A stretch of 64,000 nucleotides of DNA. It comes from Blautia wexlerae DSM 19850 (GTDB taxonomy: Bacteria > Bacillota > Clostridia > Lachnospirales > Lachnospiraceae). The stretch covers positions 1,994,501-2,058,500 of the forward strand of contig NZ_CP102267.1 in the NCBI RefSeq assembly GCF_025148125.1. Reading direction: 5' to 3'. The notes below the pieces were generated by a model that was given only the letters and a program-made list of their open reading frames with translations, searched no databases and was not told the DNA's origin. This document shows positions 7,990 to 18,965 of the stretch, piece after piece. Each line of letters opens with the position of its first letter. Position 1 is the first letter of the stretch. The translations under genes and the position numbers were made by a program.

Positions 7990-9857
7990 GTATTAAGAGT
8001 AAAGAAGACCTGTTAAATAAGCAGGCTGAAGTAAATGAGCAGATTAAATCTTATACCTGCCGCGTTCTTGTCTGTTCAGGTACCGGATGTATCGCATCCG
8101 GAGCGCAGAAGATTTATGAAGAGATGTCAGTACTCTGTGAGAGAATTGATGGAGTAACAGTTGAAATGCAGAAGGATGTGCCTCATGTAGGCGTGATCAA
8201 GACAGGGTGCCAGGGCTTATGTGAACTTGGACCTCTGATGAGAATTGAACCATATGATTATCAGTATGTTCACGTACAGCCGGAAGACTGTAAGGAAATT
8301 GTGGAGAGAACTATATTGGAAGGGAAACCTGTAGAGAGACTGTTTTATCGTGATAATAATACAGTCTGTCCACATCCTGATGATATTCCTTTCTTAAATC
8401 AACAAACACGTATCGTTCTTGAAAACTGCGGAAAAATCGATGCGGAATCTATCGAAGAGTATATTGCTGTGGGAGGCTATCAGGCACTTGCAAAAGTGAT
8501 GGGAAGCATGTCCCCGCAGGAAGTTATTGATGAAGTAACTAAATCCGGGCTTCGCGGTCGTGGCGGTGCAGGATTCCCGGCAGGCAAGAAATGGTCTCAG
8601 GTTGCACGCCAGGCAGAGAAAACCCGCTATGTTGTATGTAATGGTGATGAGGGTGATCCCGGTGCATTTATGGATGGTTCCGTCATGGAAGGTGATCCAT
8701 ATAAGATGATCGAAGGTATGACTATTGCAGCCTACGCAGTCGGTGCGGAGAATGGATATATTTATGTTCGTGCAGAGTATCCTCTTTCTGTAAAGAGACT
8801 TAGGATGGCGATTGAACAGGCAGAAAAATATGGCCTGTTAGGTGATAATATTTTAAATTCCGGTGTAAACTTCCATTTACATATCAACAGAGGTGCCGGA
8901 GCTTTCGTATGTGGAGAAGGTTCGGCACTTACCGCATCTATCGAGGGTAACAGAGGTATGCCTCGTGTAAAACCGCCCCGTACAGTAGAGAAAGGTCTGT
9001 GGGGTAAGCCTACAGTTCTTAATAATGTAGAAACCTATGCTAATGTACCGAAGATTATTCTTCAGGGAGCAGACTGGTTCCGCACCATCGGTACAGAGGG
9101 AAGCCCCGGAACAAAAACCTTCTCACTGACCGGTTCTATCGAGAATACCGGTCTGATCGAGGTTCCTATGGGAACCACACTCCGCCACATTATCTATGAT
9201 ATCGGCGGTGGATTGAAGAGTGGCGCCGCATTTAAGGGCGTCCAGATCGGCGGTCCGTCCGGCGGATGTCTGATCCTGGATCAGTTGGATGCACCTCTTG
9301 ACTTTGATTCTGTCAAAAAATTAGATGCGATCATGGGATCCGGTGGTCTGGTAGTTATGGACGAGAATACCTGTATGGTTGAGGTTGCCAGATTCTTTAT
9401 GAACTTCACCCAGCGTGAGAGCTGTGGCAAATGTGTTCCATGCCGTGAGGGTACCAAACGTATGCTGGAGATCCTGGAGAGGATCGTAGATGGCAAGGGT
9501 GAGATGTCCGATCTGGATGAGCTGGAAGAGCTTGCAAATATGGTTCAGAACATGGCTCTGTGCGGACTTGGCAAGAGTGCACCTCTTCCTGTTATTAGTA
9601 CTCTCAAACGCTTCCGCGATGAATATGAGGAACATATCCGCGATAAGAAATGCCGTGCAAAAGTATGTACTGCTCTTCGTCAGTTCCACATCAACCCTGA
9701 GTTCTGTATCGGCTGCGGTAAATGTGCAAAGAACTGTCCGGCAGGTGCAATCTCAGGTAAGATTAAACATCCATATCACATTGATAACGACATCTGTATC
9801 AAATGCGGTGCATGTAAGGACAACTGTAACTTTGATGCAGTATATGTGGAAGCATAG
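7986..9857 (+). CDS. hydB: Bifurcating [FeFe] hydrogenase subunit HydB (NuoF-like)
   Basis: This 623-residue flavoprotein holds the NADH/FMN site of the complex. In order it has an N-terminal thioredoxin-like [2Fe-2S] domain (about 1-100), FMN/NADH motifs GRGGAGFPAGKKW and GDEGDPGAFMD (about 190-230), an SLBB region, the NuoF cluster motif CGKCVPCREGT near 480, and a C-terminal two-[4Fe-4S] ferredoxin (CIGCGKCAKNCP, CIKCGACKDNC). An in-frame GTG lies 6 bases upstream, but the ATG at 7986 is best placed behind AGAGGAGAG and overlaps the hydC stop. Family members confurcate or bifurcate electrons between NADH, ferredoxin and H2. Confidence 0.93.
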   Translation: MSIKSKEDLLNKQAEVNEQIKSYTCRVLVCSGTGCIASGAQKIYEEMSVLCERIDGVTVEMQKDVPHVGVIKTGCQGLCELGPLMRIEPYDYQYVHVQPEDCKEIVERTILEGKPVERLFYRDNNTVCPHPDDIPFLNQQTRIVLENCGKIDAESIEEYIAVGGYQALAKVMGSMSPQEVIDEVTKSGLRGRGGAGFPAGKKWSQVARQAEKTRYVVCNGDEGDPGAFMDGSVMEGDPYKMIEGMTIAAYAVGAENGYIYVRAEYPLSVKRLRMAIEQAEKYGLLGDNILNSGVNFHLHINRGAGAFVCGEGSALTASIEGNRGMPRVKPPRTVEKGLWGKPTVLNNVETYANVPKIILQGADWFRTIGTEGSPGTKTFSLTGSIENTGLIEVPMGTTLRHIIYDIGGGLKSGAAFKGVQIGGPSGGCLILDQLDAPLDFDSVKKLDAIMGSGGLVVMDENTCMVEVARFFMNFTQRESCGKCVPCREGTKRMLEILERIVDGKGEMSDLDELEELANMVQNMALCGLGKSAPLPVISTLKRFRDEYEEHIRDKKCRAKVCTALRQFHINPEFCIGCGKCAKNCPAGAISGKIKHPYHIDNDICIKCGACKDNCNFDAVYVEA

Positions 9858-9872
9858 AAGGGAGGATACACT

Positions 9873-11561
9873 ATGGGCCATATGATAATTGACGGTAGAA
9901 AGGTAGAATTTACCGATGAAAAAAATGTCCTGTCTGTCATCCGCAAGGCAGGGATCAATATTCCGACACTGTGCTACCACTCAGAGGTATCCACTTTTGG
10001 TGCCTGTCGTTTATGTACAGTTGAAGACGAGAGGGGAAAAACATTTGCCTCATGTTCTGAACAGCCAAGAGATGGAATGGTGATCTATACCAATTCCGGA
10101 AGAGTCAAGAAATACAGAAAACTAATTGTAGAATTATTGCTTGCAGCACATTGTCGTGACTGTACAACCTGTATCAAGAGTGGTGAGTGTGTCCTTCAGG
10201 AACTGGCACACAGGTTGGGCGTACAGACAATCCGTTTCAAAAATACCAGGGAATATCATGAGTTGGATACAAGTTCTCCTTCTCTGGTTCGTGATCCAAA
10301 CAAATGTATTCTGTGTGGTGACTGCGTACGTGCCTGCGAAGAACTTCAGGGAATCGGAGCTTTAGGCTTTGCATTCCGGGGAACTGAGGCCATGGTAATG
10401 CCTGCATTTAACAAAAAAATCGCAGAGACAGAATGTGTAAACTGCGGTCAGTGTCGTGTATATTGCCCAACAGGTGCTATTGCGATCAAGACACATATGA
10501 ACGAGGCATGGGAAGCACTTGCTGATCCGAATATACGTGTAGTTGCTCAGATTGCTCCCGCAGTACGTGTCGCAGTAGGTGATCATTATGGACTGACCAA
10601 AGGCAAGAGTGTTATGGGTAAGATTGTCAATGCTCTCCACAGAATGGGATTCGATGAAGTTTATGATACTTCATTCAGTGCTGACCTTACTATTATGGAA
10701 GAGAGTGCCGAGTTCCTTGACAGAATTAAGAAGGGTGAGAAACTTCCGCTTCTTACTTCCTGCTGTCCTGCATGGGTGAAGTTTATCACAGACCAGTACA
10801 AGGATTATATTCCGAATCTTTCTACCTGCCGTTCTCCACAGGGAATGCTCTCCGCAGTAATCAAAGAGTACTTCCGCGATCCGAAGCATGCCGGCGGCAA
10901 GAAAACAGTTATGATCTCTATTATGCCATGTACAGCCAAGAAGGCAGAAGCAGTTCGTCCGAACAGCTTCACAGACGGTGAACAGGATACAGATATCGTT
11001 ATTACAACTACAGAGCTGCTCCGCATGATCGATAACTTTGGTCTTGACTTTGCAACTCTTGAACCGGAAGCCTGTGATATGCCGTTTGGCTTCGGCTCCG
11101 GTGGTGGTGTTATCTTCGGTGTTACAGGAGGTGTTACAGAAGCAGTTCTCCGCCGTCTGACTCCGGATCACAGCAAAGAAACCATGCATGAGATCGCAGA
11201 ATGCGGTGTTCGTGGAGATGAGGGAATCAAGGAATTTACAGTTCCTTATGAAGGAATGAACCTTAATATCTGTGTTGCCAGCGGCCTTGCAAATGCAAGA
11301 ACCGTTATGGAACAGGTTAAGAATGGTGAGAAAGAATATCATCTGATCGAGATCATGGCATGCCGCCGCGGATGTATCATGGGTGGCGGACAGCCGACAA
11401 GATCCGGCGACAGAACCAAAGCTCTGAGAGCTAAGGGCCTGTATAATGCAGATAATACAACTATCATTAAGAAATCCGATGAAAACCCGTTAGTTCTGGA
11501 ACTTTACAACGGACTTCTGAAAGGCAAAGAGCATCATCTGCTTCACAATGATTCCTATTAA
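9873..11561 (+). CDS. hydA: [FeFe] hydrogenase catalytic subunit HydA
   Basis: This 562-residue protein produces or oxidises H2. It has an N-terminal [2Fe-2S] domain (CYHSEVSTFGACRLC), a His-Cys3 cluster motif (HCRDCTTCIKSGEC), a two-[4Fe-4S] ferredoxin (CILCGDCVRAC, CVNCGQCRVYCP), then the H-cluster signatures L1 TSCCPAWVK, L2 MPCTAKKAE and L3 MACRRGCIMGGGQP. The proton-relay Cys of L1 is present. A short small-subunit-like helical tail ends the protein. It is third in hydCBA, 15 bases after hydB behind GGGAGG. Maturation genes hydEGF lie 6 kb downstream. Confidence 0.95.
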   Translation: MGHMIIDGRKVEFTDEKNVLSVIRKAGINIPTLCYHSEVSTFGACRLCTVEDERGKTFASCSEQPRDGMVIYTNSGRVKKYRKLIVELLLAAHCRDCTTCIKSGECVLQELAHRLGVQTIRFKNTREYHELDTSSPSLVRDPNKCILCGDCVRACEELQGIGALGFAFRGTEAMVMPAFNKKIAETECVNCGQCRVYCPTGAIAIKTHMNEAWEALADPNIRVVAQIAPAVRVAVGDHYGLTKGKSVMGKIVNALHRMGFDEVYDTSFSADLTIMEESAEFLDRIKKGEKLPLLTSCCPAWVKFITDQYKDYIPNLSTCRSPQGMLSAVIKEYFRDPKHAGGKKTVMISIMPCTAKKAEAVRPNSFTDGEQDTDIVITTTELLRMIDNFGLDFATLEPEACDMPFGFGSGGGVIFGVTGGVTEAVLRRLTPDHSKETMHEIAECGVRGDEGIKEFTVPYEGMNLNICVASGLANARTVMEQVKNGEKEYHLIEIMACRRGCIMGGGQPTRSGDRTKALRAKGLYNADNTTIIKKSDENPLVLELYNGLLKGKEHHLLHNDSY

Positions 11562-11608
11562 GAAACATCTGTGATACCTGACAGTAACAATATGTCCAAA
11601 TGATAAAT

Positions 11609-11638
11609 AGAATATTTTAAAGCTTCCTTGCATATTTT
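11609..11638 (+). promoter_or_regulatory. Predicted sporulation sigma-E promoter of spoIVA
   Basis: AGAATATT, 14 bases, then CATATTTT. This fits the sigma-E pattern (ATATT around -35, CATAnnnT around -10) and lies about 50 bases before spoIVA, which is mother-cell sigma-E controlled in Bacillus. Confidence 0.5.
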
Positions 11639-11686
11639 ATAACAATACATGAAGGTTATGTGTAAATATGCAAGGGGGCTATTTTT

Positions 11687-13156
11687 ATGGAAAATTTTCA
11701 GGTGTATCGTGATATCCAGGCCCGTACAGGGGGAGATATATACATAGGGGTCGTAGGACCTGTCCGCACAGGAAAATCTACATTTATCCGCAGATTCATG
11801 GAACTTGTTGCATTGCCGCAGATGTCAGATACAAAGCAGGCAGAGATCAGAGATCAGCTTCCTTTAAGCGGATCAGGCAAAATCATCACCACAGCAGAAA
11901 CAAAATTTATTCCCAAAGAAGCAGTTCCCATCACTCTCGGAGAAGATCAGCAGGTAAAGATCCGCCTGATAGACAGTGTGGGTTTTCTGGTAAAGGGTGC
12001 ATCCGGGCAGACGGAGGACGGTAAAGAACGAATGGTAAAAACTCCCTGGTTTGAGCAGGCAATCCCATTTCGCGAGGCCGCACGCATCGGAACACAGAAA
12101 GTAATTCAGGAGCATTCCACAATAGGTATTGTGGTCACAACTGACGGAAGTTTCGGTGAACTTCCCAGAGACAATTTTCCGGAGGCAGAAGAGAAGACTA
12201 TTCAGGAACTGAAAAAACAGCAGAAACCATTTATTGTGCTGGTAAATTCGCAGATGCCATATAAAGATGCGGCTCTGAAAACAGCGGAAGAAATCCAACA
12301 GAAATATAAGGTAACTGCTCTGACAGTAAACTGTGACCAATTGAGAAAAGAAGATATTGCCAGGATTCTGGAGAAGGTTTTATATGAATTTCCTGTCAGT
12401 CAGATTCAGTTTTTTATTCCGCGCTGGGTAGAAATGCTTCCCCTGGAGCATGAGTTAAAACAGCAGATCCTTTCACAGATCAGGGATAAAATGAAAAGTA
12501 TGCAGCATATACGTGATATCACAAAGGAATCTGTAAAATTATCCGGACCTTATGTACAGGATTCCCTTCTGGAAGATGTAGGCTTATCCGATGGAACAGT
12601 AAAGGTAAGAATACGCATAAAGGAAGAATATTATTACAGGATGCTCAGTCAGATGAGTGGAATCGAAATGGAGAGTGAATATGAACTGATCCATACAATG
12701 CAGGAACTGGTACATATGAAAGAGGAATATGTAAAAGTGCAGACTGCACTGGAAGCAGTGCGTGGAACCGGTTATGGTGTGGTTGTCCCGAATCTGGATG
12801 AGATTGAGATCGCACAGCCTGAAGTGATCCGACAGGGGAATAAATATGGAGTAAAGATAAAATCAAAGAGTCCGTCTATCCATATGATAAAGGCAAATAT
12901 AGAAACTGAAATTGCTCCCATAGTAGGAACAGAACAGCAGGCAAAAGATCTGATCCAGTATATTGACGAAGGCAGCCAGAGGGGGGAGAGTATCTGGGAG
13001 ACTAATATTTTCGGCAAATCCATTGAGCAGCTGGTGCAGGATGGCATCCGAAGCAAGATTGCAGCTATCAGCGAAGAAAGCCAGGTAAAGCTTCAGGATA
13101 CCATGCAGAAAATTGTCAATGACAGTAAGGGCGGGCTGGTGTGTATCATCATATAG
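11687..13156 (+). CDS. spoIVA: Stage IV sporulation protein A
   Basis: This 489-residue protein of normal family length is the cytoskeletal ATPase that polymerises on the forespore surface and anchors the spore coat. The N-terminal P-loop domain has Walker A GPVRTGKS at residues 24-31 and DSVGFLVKGA near 92; the middle and C-terminal domains follow without gaps. It shows that the organism sporulates. It stands alone behind an AAGGGGG ribosome site and a sigma-E-like promoter. The hydA gene upstream ends 125 bases earlier. Confidence 0.95.
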   Translation: MENFQVYRDIQARTGGDIYIGVVGPVRTGKSTFIRRFMELVALPQMSDTKQAEIRDQLPLSGSGKIITTAETKFIPKEAVPITLGEDQQVKIRLIDSVGFLVKGASGQTEDGKERMVKTPWFEQAIPFREAARIGTQKVIQEHSTIGIVVTTDGSFGELPRDNFPEAEEKTIQELKKQQKPFIVLVNSQMPYKDAALKTAEEIQQKYKVTALTVNCDQLRKEDIARILEKVLYEFPVSQIQFFIPRWVEMLPLEHELKQQILSQIRDKMKSMQHIRDITKESVKLSGPYVQDSLLEDVGLSDGTVKVRIRIKEEYYYRMLSQMSGIEMESEYELIHTMQELVHMKEEYVKVQTALEAVRGTGYGVVVPNLDEIEIAQPEVIRQGNKYGVKIKSKSPSIHMIKANIETEIAPIVGTEQQAKDLIQYIDEGSQRGESIWETNIFGKSIEQLVQDGIRSKIAAISEESQVKLQDTMQKIVNDSKGGLVCIII

Positions 13157-13236
13157 CTGCCGTATAATATGATGCCTTTAAATTTTGCTTTTAGCCGAAC
13201 TGTGAAACAGTTATTCAGTTACAGGCAACGGAGAGC

Positions 13237-13623
13237 TCAGGTTACTGCATCAATTACCGGTTCGTCAGTTTTTTTACTGTCAGTACTTTTTTCCCCTTCA
13301 ATAACGACTTTATTAGGGAGGCATACGATGGTGCCTCCTTTTTCGTCGATTGCCTTCTGTTTCATACACAGATGATCGGGGCATTGTGCAGAGATCATAC
13401 GTGCCTGACCGTTTTTGATCTCACAGACATTTGTATCGTTGATTTTAATCGTCTGATCCTTTTCCAGAGAATAAGTTCCATATTCTTTTCCGTCTACAGT
13501 AATACGGATGGAACCATGACTGCCCTTATTTATAAGAGACATTCCTCCCCACATCGCCAGTGCAAGAATAAGAATACCACCTATAAAAATAAATTCTTTT
13601 TTCTTCAAAATATTGTACTCCAT
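13237..13623 (-). CDS. NusG domain II-containing membrane-anchored protein (EetA-like)
   Basis: This 128-residue protein has one N-terminal membrane segment (about residues 10-30) and a single outward-facing NusG-II domain with the family marks RITVDGKEYGTY, QCPDHLCM and GTIVCLPNKVVIE. In many Firmicutes this gene sits beside a Gx-type transporter gene and flavin transfer genes, and as I recall the pair corresponds to EetA/EetB of flavin-based extracellular electron transfer. Here it is alone, convergent with spoIVA and 19 kb from the Gx gene at 32580. A Lys/Asp-rich C-terminal tail is unlike the family core. Confidence 0.8.
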   Translation of the reverse strand: MEYNILKKKEFIFIGGILILALAMWGGMSLINKGSHGSIRITVDGKEYGTYSLEKDQTIKINDTNVCEIKNGQARMISAQCPDHLCMKQKAIDEKGGTIVCLPNKVVIEGEKSTDSKKTDEPVIDAVT

Positions 13624-13675
13624 CTTTCTATAATAGCAGTAACGTTTCGTTTTGTCTGCATCATAACATGAATAA

Positions 13676-15241
<1,566 letters not shown>

Positions 15242-15421
15242 AGCCGTTTCGGGATATGAAGTGAGAATTAACAGTTGCTTACATTTTATCAGCAAAGCTA
15301 AATAAAATTCAGTGTATTGACAATCTTACAGAGATAGTGGTACGGTAATACAGTAATTTCGGCAAAGGCCGATGATTTTGGAGTTTTACAAATTACATAA
15401 CGAATATTGAGGTGCGAAAAA

Positions 15422-16291
15422 ATGCAGGAAATGAAACCAATCAAAGAAGGTAAAGTACGTGAGATTTATGACAACGGTGACAGCCTGATCATGGTTGCGA
15501 CAGACCGCATCAGCTGCTTTGATGTTATCCTGAACAATCAGGTAACCAAGAAGGGAACTGTACTGACTCAGATGTCCAAGTTCTGGTTTGACATGACAGA
15601 AGACATTCTGCCGAACCACATGATTTCTGTAGATGTAAAAGATATGCCTGAATTTTTCCAGCAGGAGAAATTTGATGGAAACAGCATGATGTGCCGTAAG
15701 CTTGAAATGCTGCCTATCGAGTGTATTGTGCGTGGATATATTACAGGAAGCGGCTGGGAAAGCTACAAGAAGACAGGTAAAGTCTGCGGCATTGAATTAC
15801 CGGAAGGACTGAAGGAATCTGACAAGCTTCCTGAGCCGATCTATACTCCGTCCACAAAGGCTGAGATTGGCGATCATGACGAAAATATCTCCTATGAGCA
15901 GAGTATCGCTCACCTTGAGAAATATTTCCCGGGAAGAGGAGAGGAATTAGCTGCAAAACTTCGTGATAATACAATTGCACTTTATAAGAAATGTGCAGAA
16001 TACGCATTAAGCAAGGGAATCATTATCGCAGATACCAAATTTGAATTTGGCCTGGATAAAGACGGAAACATGGTGATCGGTGATGAGATGCTCACACCGG
16101 ACAGCTCCCGTTTCTGGCCTGCTGAAGGATATGAACCGGGACATGGTCAGCCATCCTTTGACAAACAGTTTGCACGTGACTGGCTGAAAGCAAATCCGGA
16201 CAATGACTGGACACTTCCGCAGGATATTGTAGATAAGACAATCGGAAAATATCTTCAGGGTTATGAAATGCTTACAGGTAAGAAATTATAA
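15422..16291 (+). CDS. purC: SAICAR synthase (purine synthesis)
   Basis: This 289-residue phosphoribosylaminoimidazole-succinocarboxamide synthase joins CAIR and aspartate using ATP. It shows EGKVREIYD at the N-terminus, TDRISCFDV, the signature IPIECIVRGY-like LPIECIVRGYITGSGW near 100, and GDEMLTPDSSRFW near 220. The length is that of the longer (yeast-like) form rather than the 240-residue Bacillus form. The start at 15422 is set by GAGGTG 8 bases upstream. It is not in a purine operon here; a possible TTGACA lies at 15317. Confidence 0.93.
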   Translation: MQEMKPIKEGKVREIYDNGDSLIMVATDRISCFDVILNNQVTKKGTVLTQMSKFWFDMTEDILPNHMISVDVKDMPEFFQQEKFDGNSMMCRKLEMLPIECIVRGYITGSGWESYKKTGKVCGIELPEGLKESDKLPEPIYTPSTKAEIGDHDENISYEQSIAHLEKYFPGRGEELAAKLRDNTIALYKKCAEYALSKGIIIADTKFEFGLDKDGNMVIGDEMLTPDSSRFWPAEGYEPGHGQPSFDKQFARDWLKANPDNDWTLPQDIVDKTIGKYLQGYEMLTGKKL

Positions 16292-16310
16292 TAATTCAGA
16301 GATATAGCAG

Positions 16311-16353
16311 ATACTGCTGTTCAAAACATTGATAAAAGTTCGGACAGCAGTAT
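16311..16353 (+). terminator. Hairpin terminator after purC
   Basis: ATACTGCTGTTC pairs with GGACAGCAGTAT, followed by T6. Confidence 0.8.
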
Positions 16354-16507
16354 TTTTTGCTAAAATGCCACAAAAGTGTGGAAATCAGATAAATTTTTTG
16401 TTACACTAAAGTGAAGAAGGGAATGGAAGAGACAGGATCGTAATCATGGTATATGGTTATATTTTTTGTTTCTGGATTCACGAGAATATGTAAGGAGAAA
16501 AAGGGTT

Positions 16508-17488
16508 ATGAAAACACTGAAAAAATTACTTTATATCATAATGGCAGTTGCTGTTTTGGCAGTGCCGGTATTTGGTGTACAGGCTGCGGAAAATGATATT
16601 CCTGTTACAGAGCAGTCCGGGGTATCCCCGACGTCATCTCCGGTTCCCATAAGAGAACTGGTTACAAAGGGAAACAAGATTTACTATTATTATAAGGGAA
16701 AAATGGTTAAGAACAAATGGAAGAGATATAATGGCTATAAGTATTATTTTGGCGCAAATGGAAATGCTGTGCGAGGAGGACAGCGTATCAACAATGTAGT
16801 TTATGTTTTTGATGAGAAAGGACGTTTATTTGAGAATAAACAGAATAAAATTGTAAAATCCGGATCCAATATTTATCATATAAGGACAGAACACGGCCGT
16901 GCCAGCATTGGATATTTTATCTATAAGAATAATCTGTATTATGCGGATCCAAAAGGAAGGCTGTATCAGAAGAAATCCAGACAGAACGGCCAGCTTTATT
17001 TTACCAATTCCGGTGCTGCAAGAAAAGATTATAATGCTCTGCTGAAAATGCGTGTGATGCAGATTGTATCGTCAATCACAAATTCAGGTATGAGTCAGAG
17101 CCAGAAGCTTTATGCATGTTGGAAATATGTTGTTTACGGAGGATTTTACTATGGTGGTCCGGATCCTAACATTTACCAGAGTGGCTGGGCGCGCAGTGAG
17201 GCATTGAGGATGTTTCGTACAGGATATGGCAACTGTTATGGATTTTCCTGTATTTTTGCTGCTCTTGCAAGAGAAATAGGATATACACCGTATATGATCT
17301 GTGGCCGGGTACCGGGAAGCAGAGATGGAGCGGCAGATGGATTTACCCGTCATTGCTGGGTAAAGATCAATGGTCTTTATTATGATCCGGAAGCACAGTA
17401 TGCCGGCTGGATGAAAGGGGTTTATGGTTATGATTCCTATCCGATCAGTCACCAGATTCAGAGAGTTGTTAACTTTTGTAAATTCTGA
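16508..17488 (+). CDS. Secreted transglutaminase-like protein with wall-binding-type repeats
   Basis: This is a 326-residue exported protein. A signal peptide (residues 1-26, cleaved near VQAAEN) and a Ser/Thr/Pro linker are followed by three or four aromatic-rich YYYYKGK / YYFGANGNAV repeats resembling choline/glucan-binding repeats. A C-terminal transglutaminase-like domain has the likely Cys-His-Asp triad in YGNCYGFSC, TRHCWVK and YYDPEA. It may be a wall-attached protease or crosslinker; the substrate is unknown. The ATG at 16508 follows AAGGAGAAAAAGGG; the upstream in-frame start lacks a signal peptide. Confidence 0.75.
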   Translation: MKTLKKLLYIIMAVAVLAVPVFGVQAAENDIPVTEQSGVSPTSSPVPIRELVTKGNKIYYYYKGKMVKNKWKRYNGYKYYFGANGNAVRGGQRINNVVYVFDEKGRLFENKQNKIVKSGSNIYHIRTEHGRASIGYFIYKNNLYYADPKGRLYQKKSRQNGQLYFTNSGAARKDYNALLKMRVMQIVSSITNSGMSQSQKLYACWKYVVYGGFYYGGPDPNIYQSGWARSEALRMFRTGYGNCYGFSCIFAALAREIGYTPYMICGRVPGSRDGAADGFTRHCWVKINGLYYDPEAQYAGWMKGVYGYDSYPISHQIQRVVNFCKF

Positions 17489-17527
17489 TGTGCAGATAAG
17501 TTGATTAATTATATGAGAGGTGTTTCT

Positions 17528-17773
17528 ATGGAAAGCAGAATTGCAGTGATCAGTATTATAGTAGAGAATTCAGATTCTGTAGAATGTCTGAACAGGATTC
17601 TTCATGAATATGGCATTTATATCATCGGCAGAATGGGGATTCCTTACAGGCAGAGAGGGATAAGCATTATCAGTGTGGCAATAGATGCACCTCTGGATAT
17701 AATCAATGCACTGACTGGAAAAATTGGCCGGCTGGCAGGGGTTTCAGCAAAAACAGTCTATTCGAAAGCTTAG
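17528..17773 (+). CDS. TM1266-family [FeFe]-hydrogenase system regulator
   Basis: This 81-residue ACT-like (ferredoxin-fold) protein of the TM1266 family is regularly encoded with hydrogenase maturases and is thought to be a regulator; ligand and target are not known. Family marks are the start MESRIAVISIIVE, the IIGRMGIPYR segment and GVSAKTVYSKA at the end. It lies 15 bases before hydE in a hydE-hydG-hydF cluster. The ATG at 17528 follows GAGAGGTG; nine extra upstream codons in the frame are rejected. Confidence 0.85.
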   Translation: MESRIAVISIIVENSDSVECLNRILHEYGIYIIGRMGIPYRQRGISIISVAIDAPLDIINALTGKIGRLAGVSAKTVYSKA

Positions 17774-17788
17774 AGGAAATGAAAATAT

Positions 17789-18838
17789 ATGGCATCAGCA
17801 GAGTTGCAGATACCTGAACACATTCAGGAGACACAGAATATTACCAGAGAAGAACTGGAAATGATTTTACATACACAGAATCCACTGGTAACGGAAGAAC
17901 TACGAAGAAGAGCACAACAGACCGCAAAAGCAATTTATGAAAATAAAATTTATGTCCGCGGTCTGATCGAATTTACAAATTACTGCAAGAACAATTGTTA
18001 TTATTGTGGTATACGCTGTTCAAATACGGATGCAGACAGATACCGGCTTTCTTTGGAACAGATTCTGTCCTGCTGTGAAACAGGATGGAATCTTGGTTTT
18101 CGGACTTTTGTTCTGCAGGGCGGAGAAGATCCGCATTTCACAGATGAACATATTTGTCAGATTGTCCGCACGATTAAAGAAATATACCCTGACTGTGCAG
18201 TGACTCTTTCTATCGGAGAAAAGAGTGAAGAAAGCTATCAGGCGTATTTTGATGCAGGTGCTGACAGATATCTCTTGCGTCATGAGACAGCAGATGAAGA
18301 ACATTACAGAAAACTTCACCCGGAACAGATGTCCCTGGTTTTCAGAAAAAACTGTCTGAAAACCCTGAAGAAAATAGGATATCAAACCGGATGTGGATTC
18401 ATGGTAGGATCTCCGGGACAAACTGCAGATACACTTTACAGCGATCTTTTATTTATTAAGGAATTAAAGCCTGAAATGATAGGAATCGGACCGTTTATTC
18501 CTCACAAAGACACCCCGTTTGCTAAAGAATCACCCGGAACGCTGGAGCAGACTCTGCGATTATTGTCAATTATCCGCCTGATCCACCCACATGCGCTTCT
18601 TCCGGCAACAACAGCCCTTGGAACCATAGATCCCAAGGGCAGAGAGAAGGGAATTTTGGCAGGGGCCAATGTAGTAATGCCAAACTTATCACCGGTCAAT
18701 GTCCGGGATAAGTATACCCTTTATGATAATAAGATCTGTACAGGTGATGAAGCTGCTGAATGCAAAGCCTGTATGGCAGCACGTATGAAGAGCATTGGTT
18801 ATGAAGTAGTGACAGACAGAGGCGATTATAAAGCATGA
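17789..18838 (+). CDS. hydE: [FeFe] hydrogenase H-cluster radical SAM maturase HydE
   Basis: This 349-residue radical-SAM enzyme helps build the bridging dithiolate ligand of the H-cluster. The SAM cluster motif CKNNCYYCG is near residue 68, followed by GGEDP near 112 and a full TIM barrel. It is 15 bases downstream of the TM1266 gene behind AGAGGAAA. Biotin synthase-like relatives are excluded by the flanking hydG and hydF. Confidence 0.93.
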   Translation: MASAELQIPEHIQETQNITREELEMILHTQNPLVTEELRRRAQQTAKAIYENKIYVRGLIEFTNYCKNNCYYCGIRCSNTDADRYRLSLEQILSCCETGWNLGFRTFVLQGGEDPHFTDEHICQIVRTIKEIYPDCAVTLSIGEKSEESYQAYFDAGADRYLLRHETADEEHYRKLHPEQMSLVFRKNCLKTLKKIGYQTGCGFMVGSPGQTADTLYSDLLFIKELKPEMIGIGPFIPHKDTPFAKESPGTLEQTLRLLSIIRLIHPHALLPATTALGTIDPKGREKGILAGANVVMPNLSPVNVRDKYTLYDNKICTGDEAAECKACMAARMKSIGYEVVTDRGDYKA

Positions 18839-18965
18839 CTGCAGTTCACTCCTGAATAACTTAAGCACCCGCAATAAGCGGAACATAAAACTGAATATAG
18901 AAAAAAAACTAATCGGAAAGCGGCAGATAAGGAAGCCCCTGACCGAAAAGAAAGGAAACAAATCT

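Noticed and set aside
9490..9885. Long plus-strand frame within hydB
   Set aside because: It overlaps well-supported hydB Fe-S coding sequence in another frame; composition is that of a shadow.
10671..11342. 223-codon minus-strand frame opposite hydA
   Set aside because: hydA motifs are continuous through this stretch; the antisense frame has no start signal or domain.
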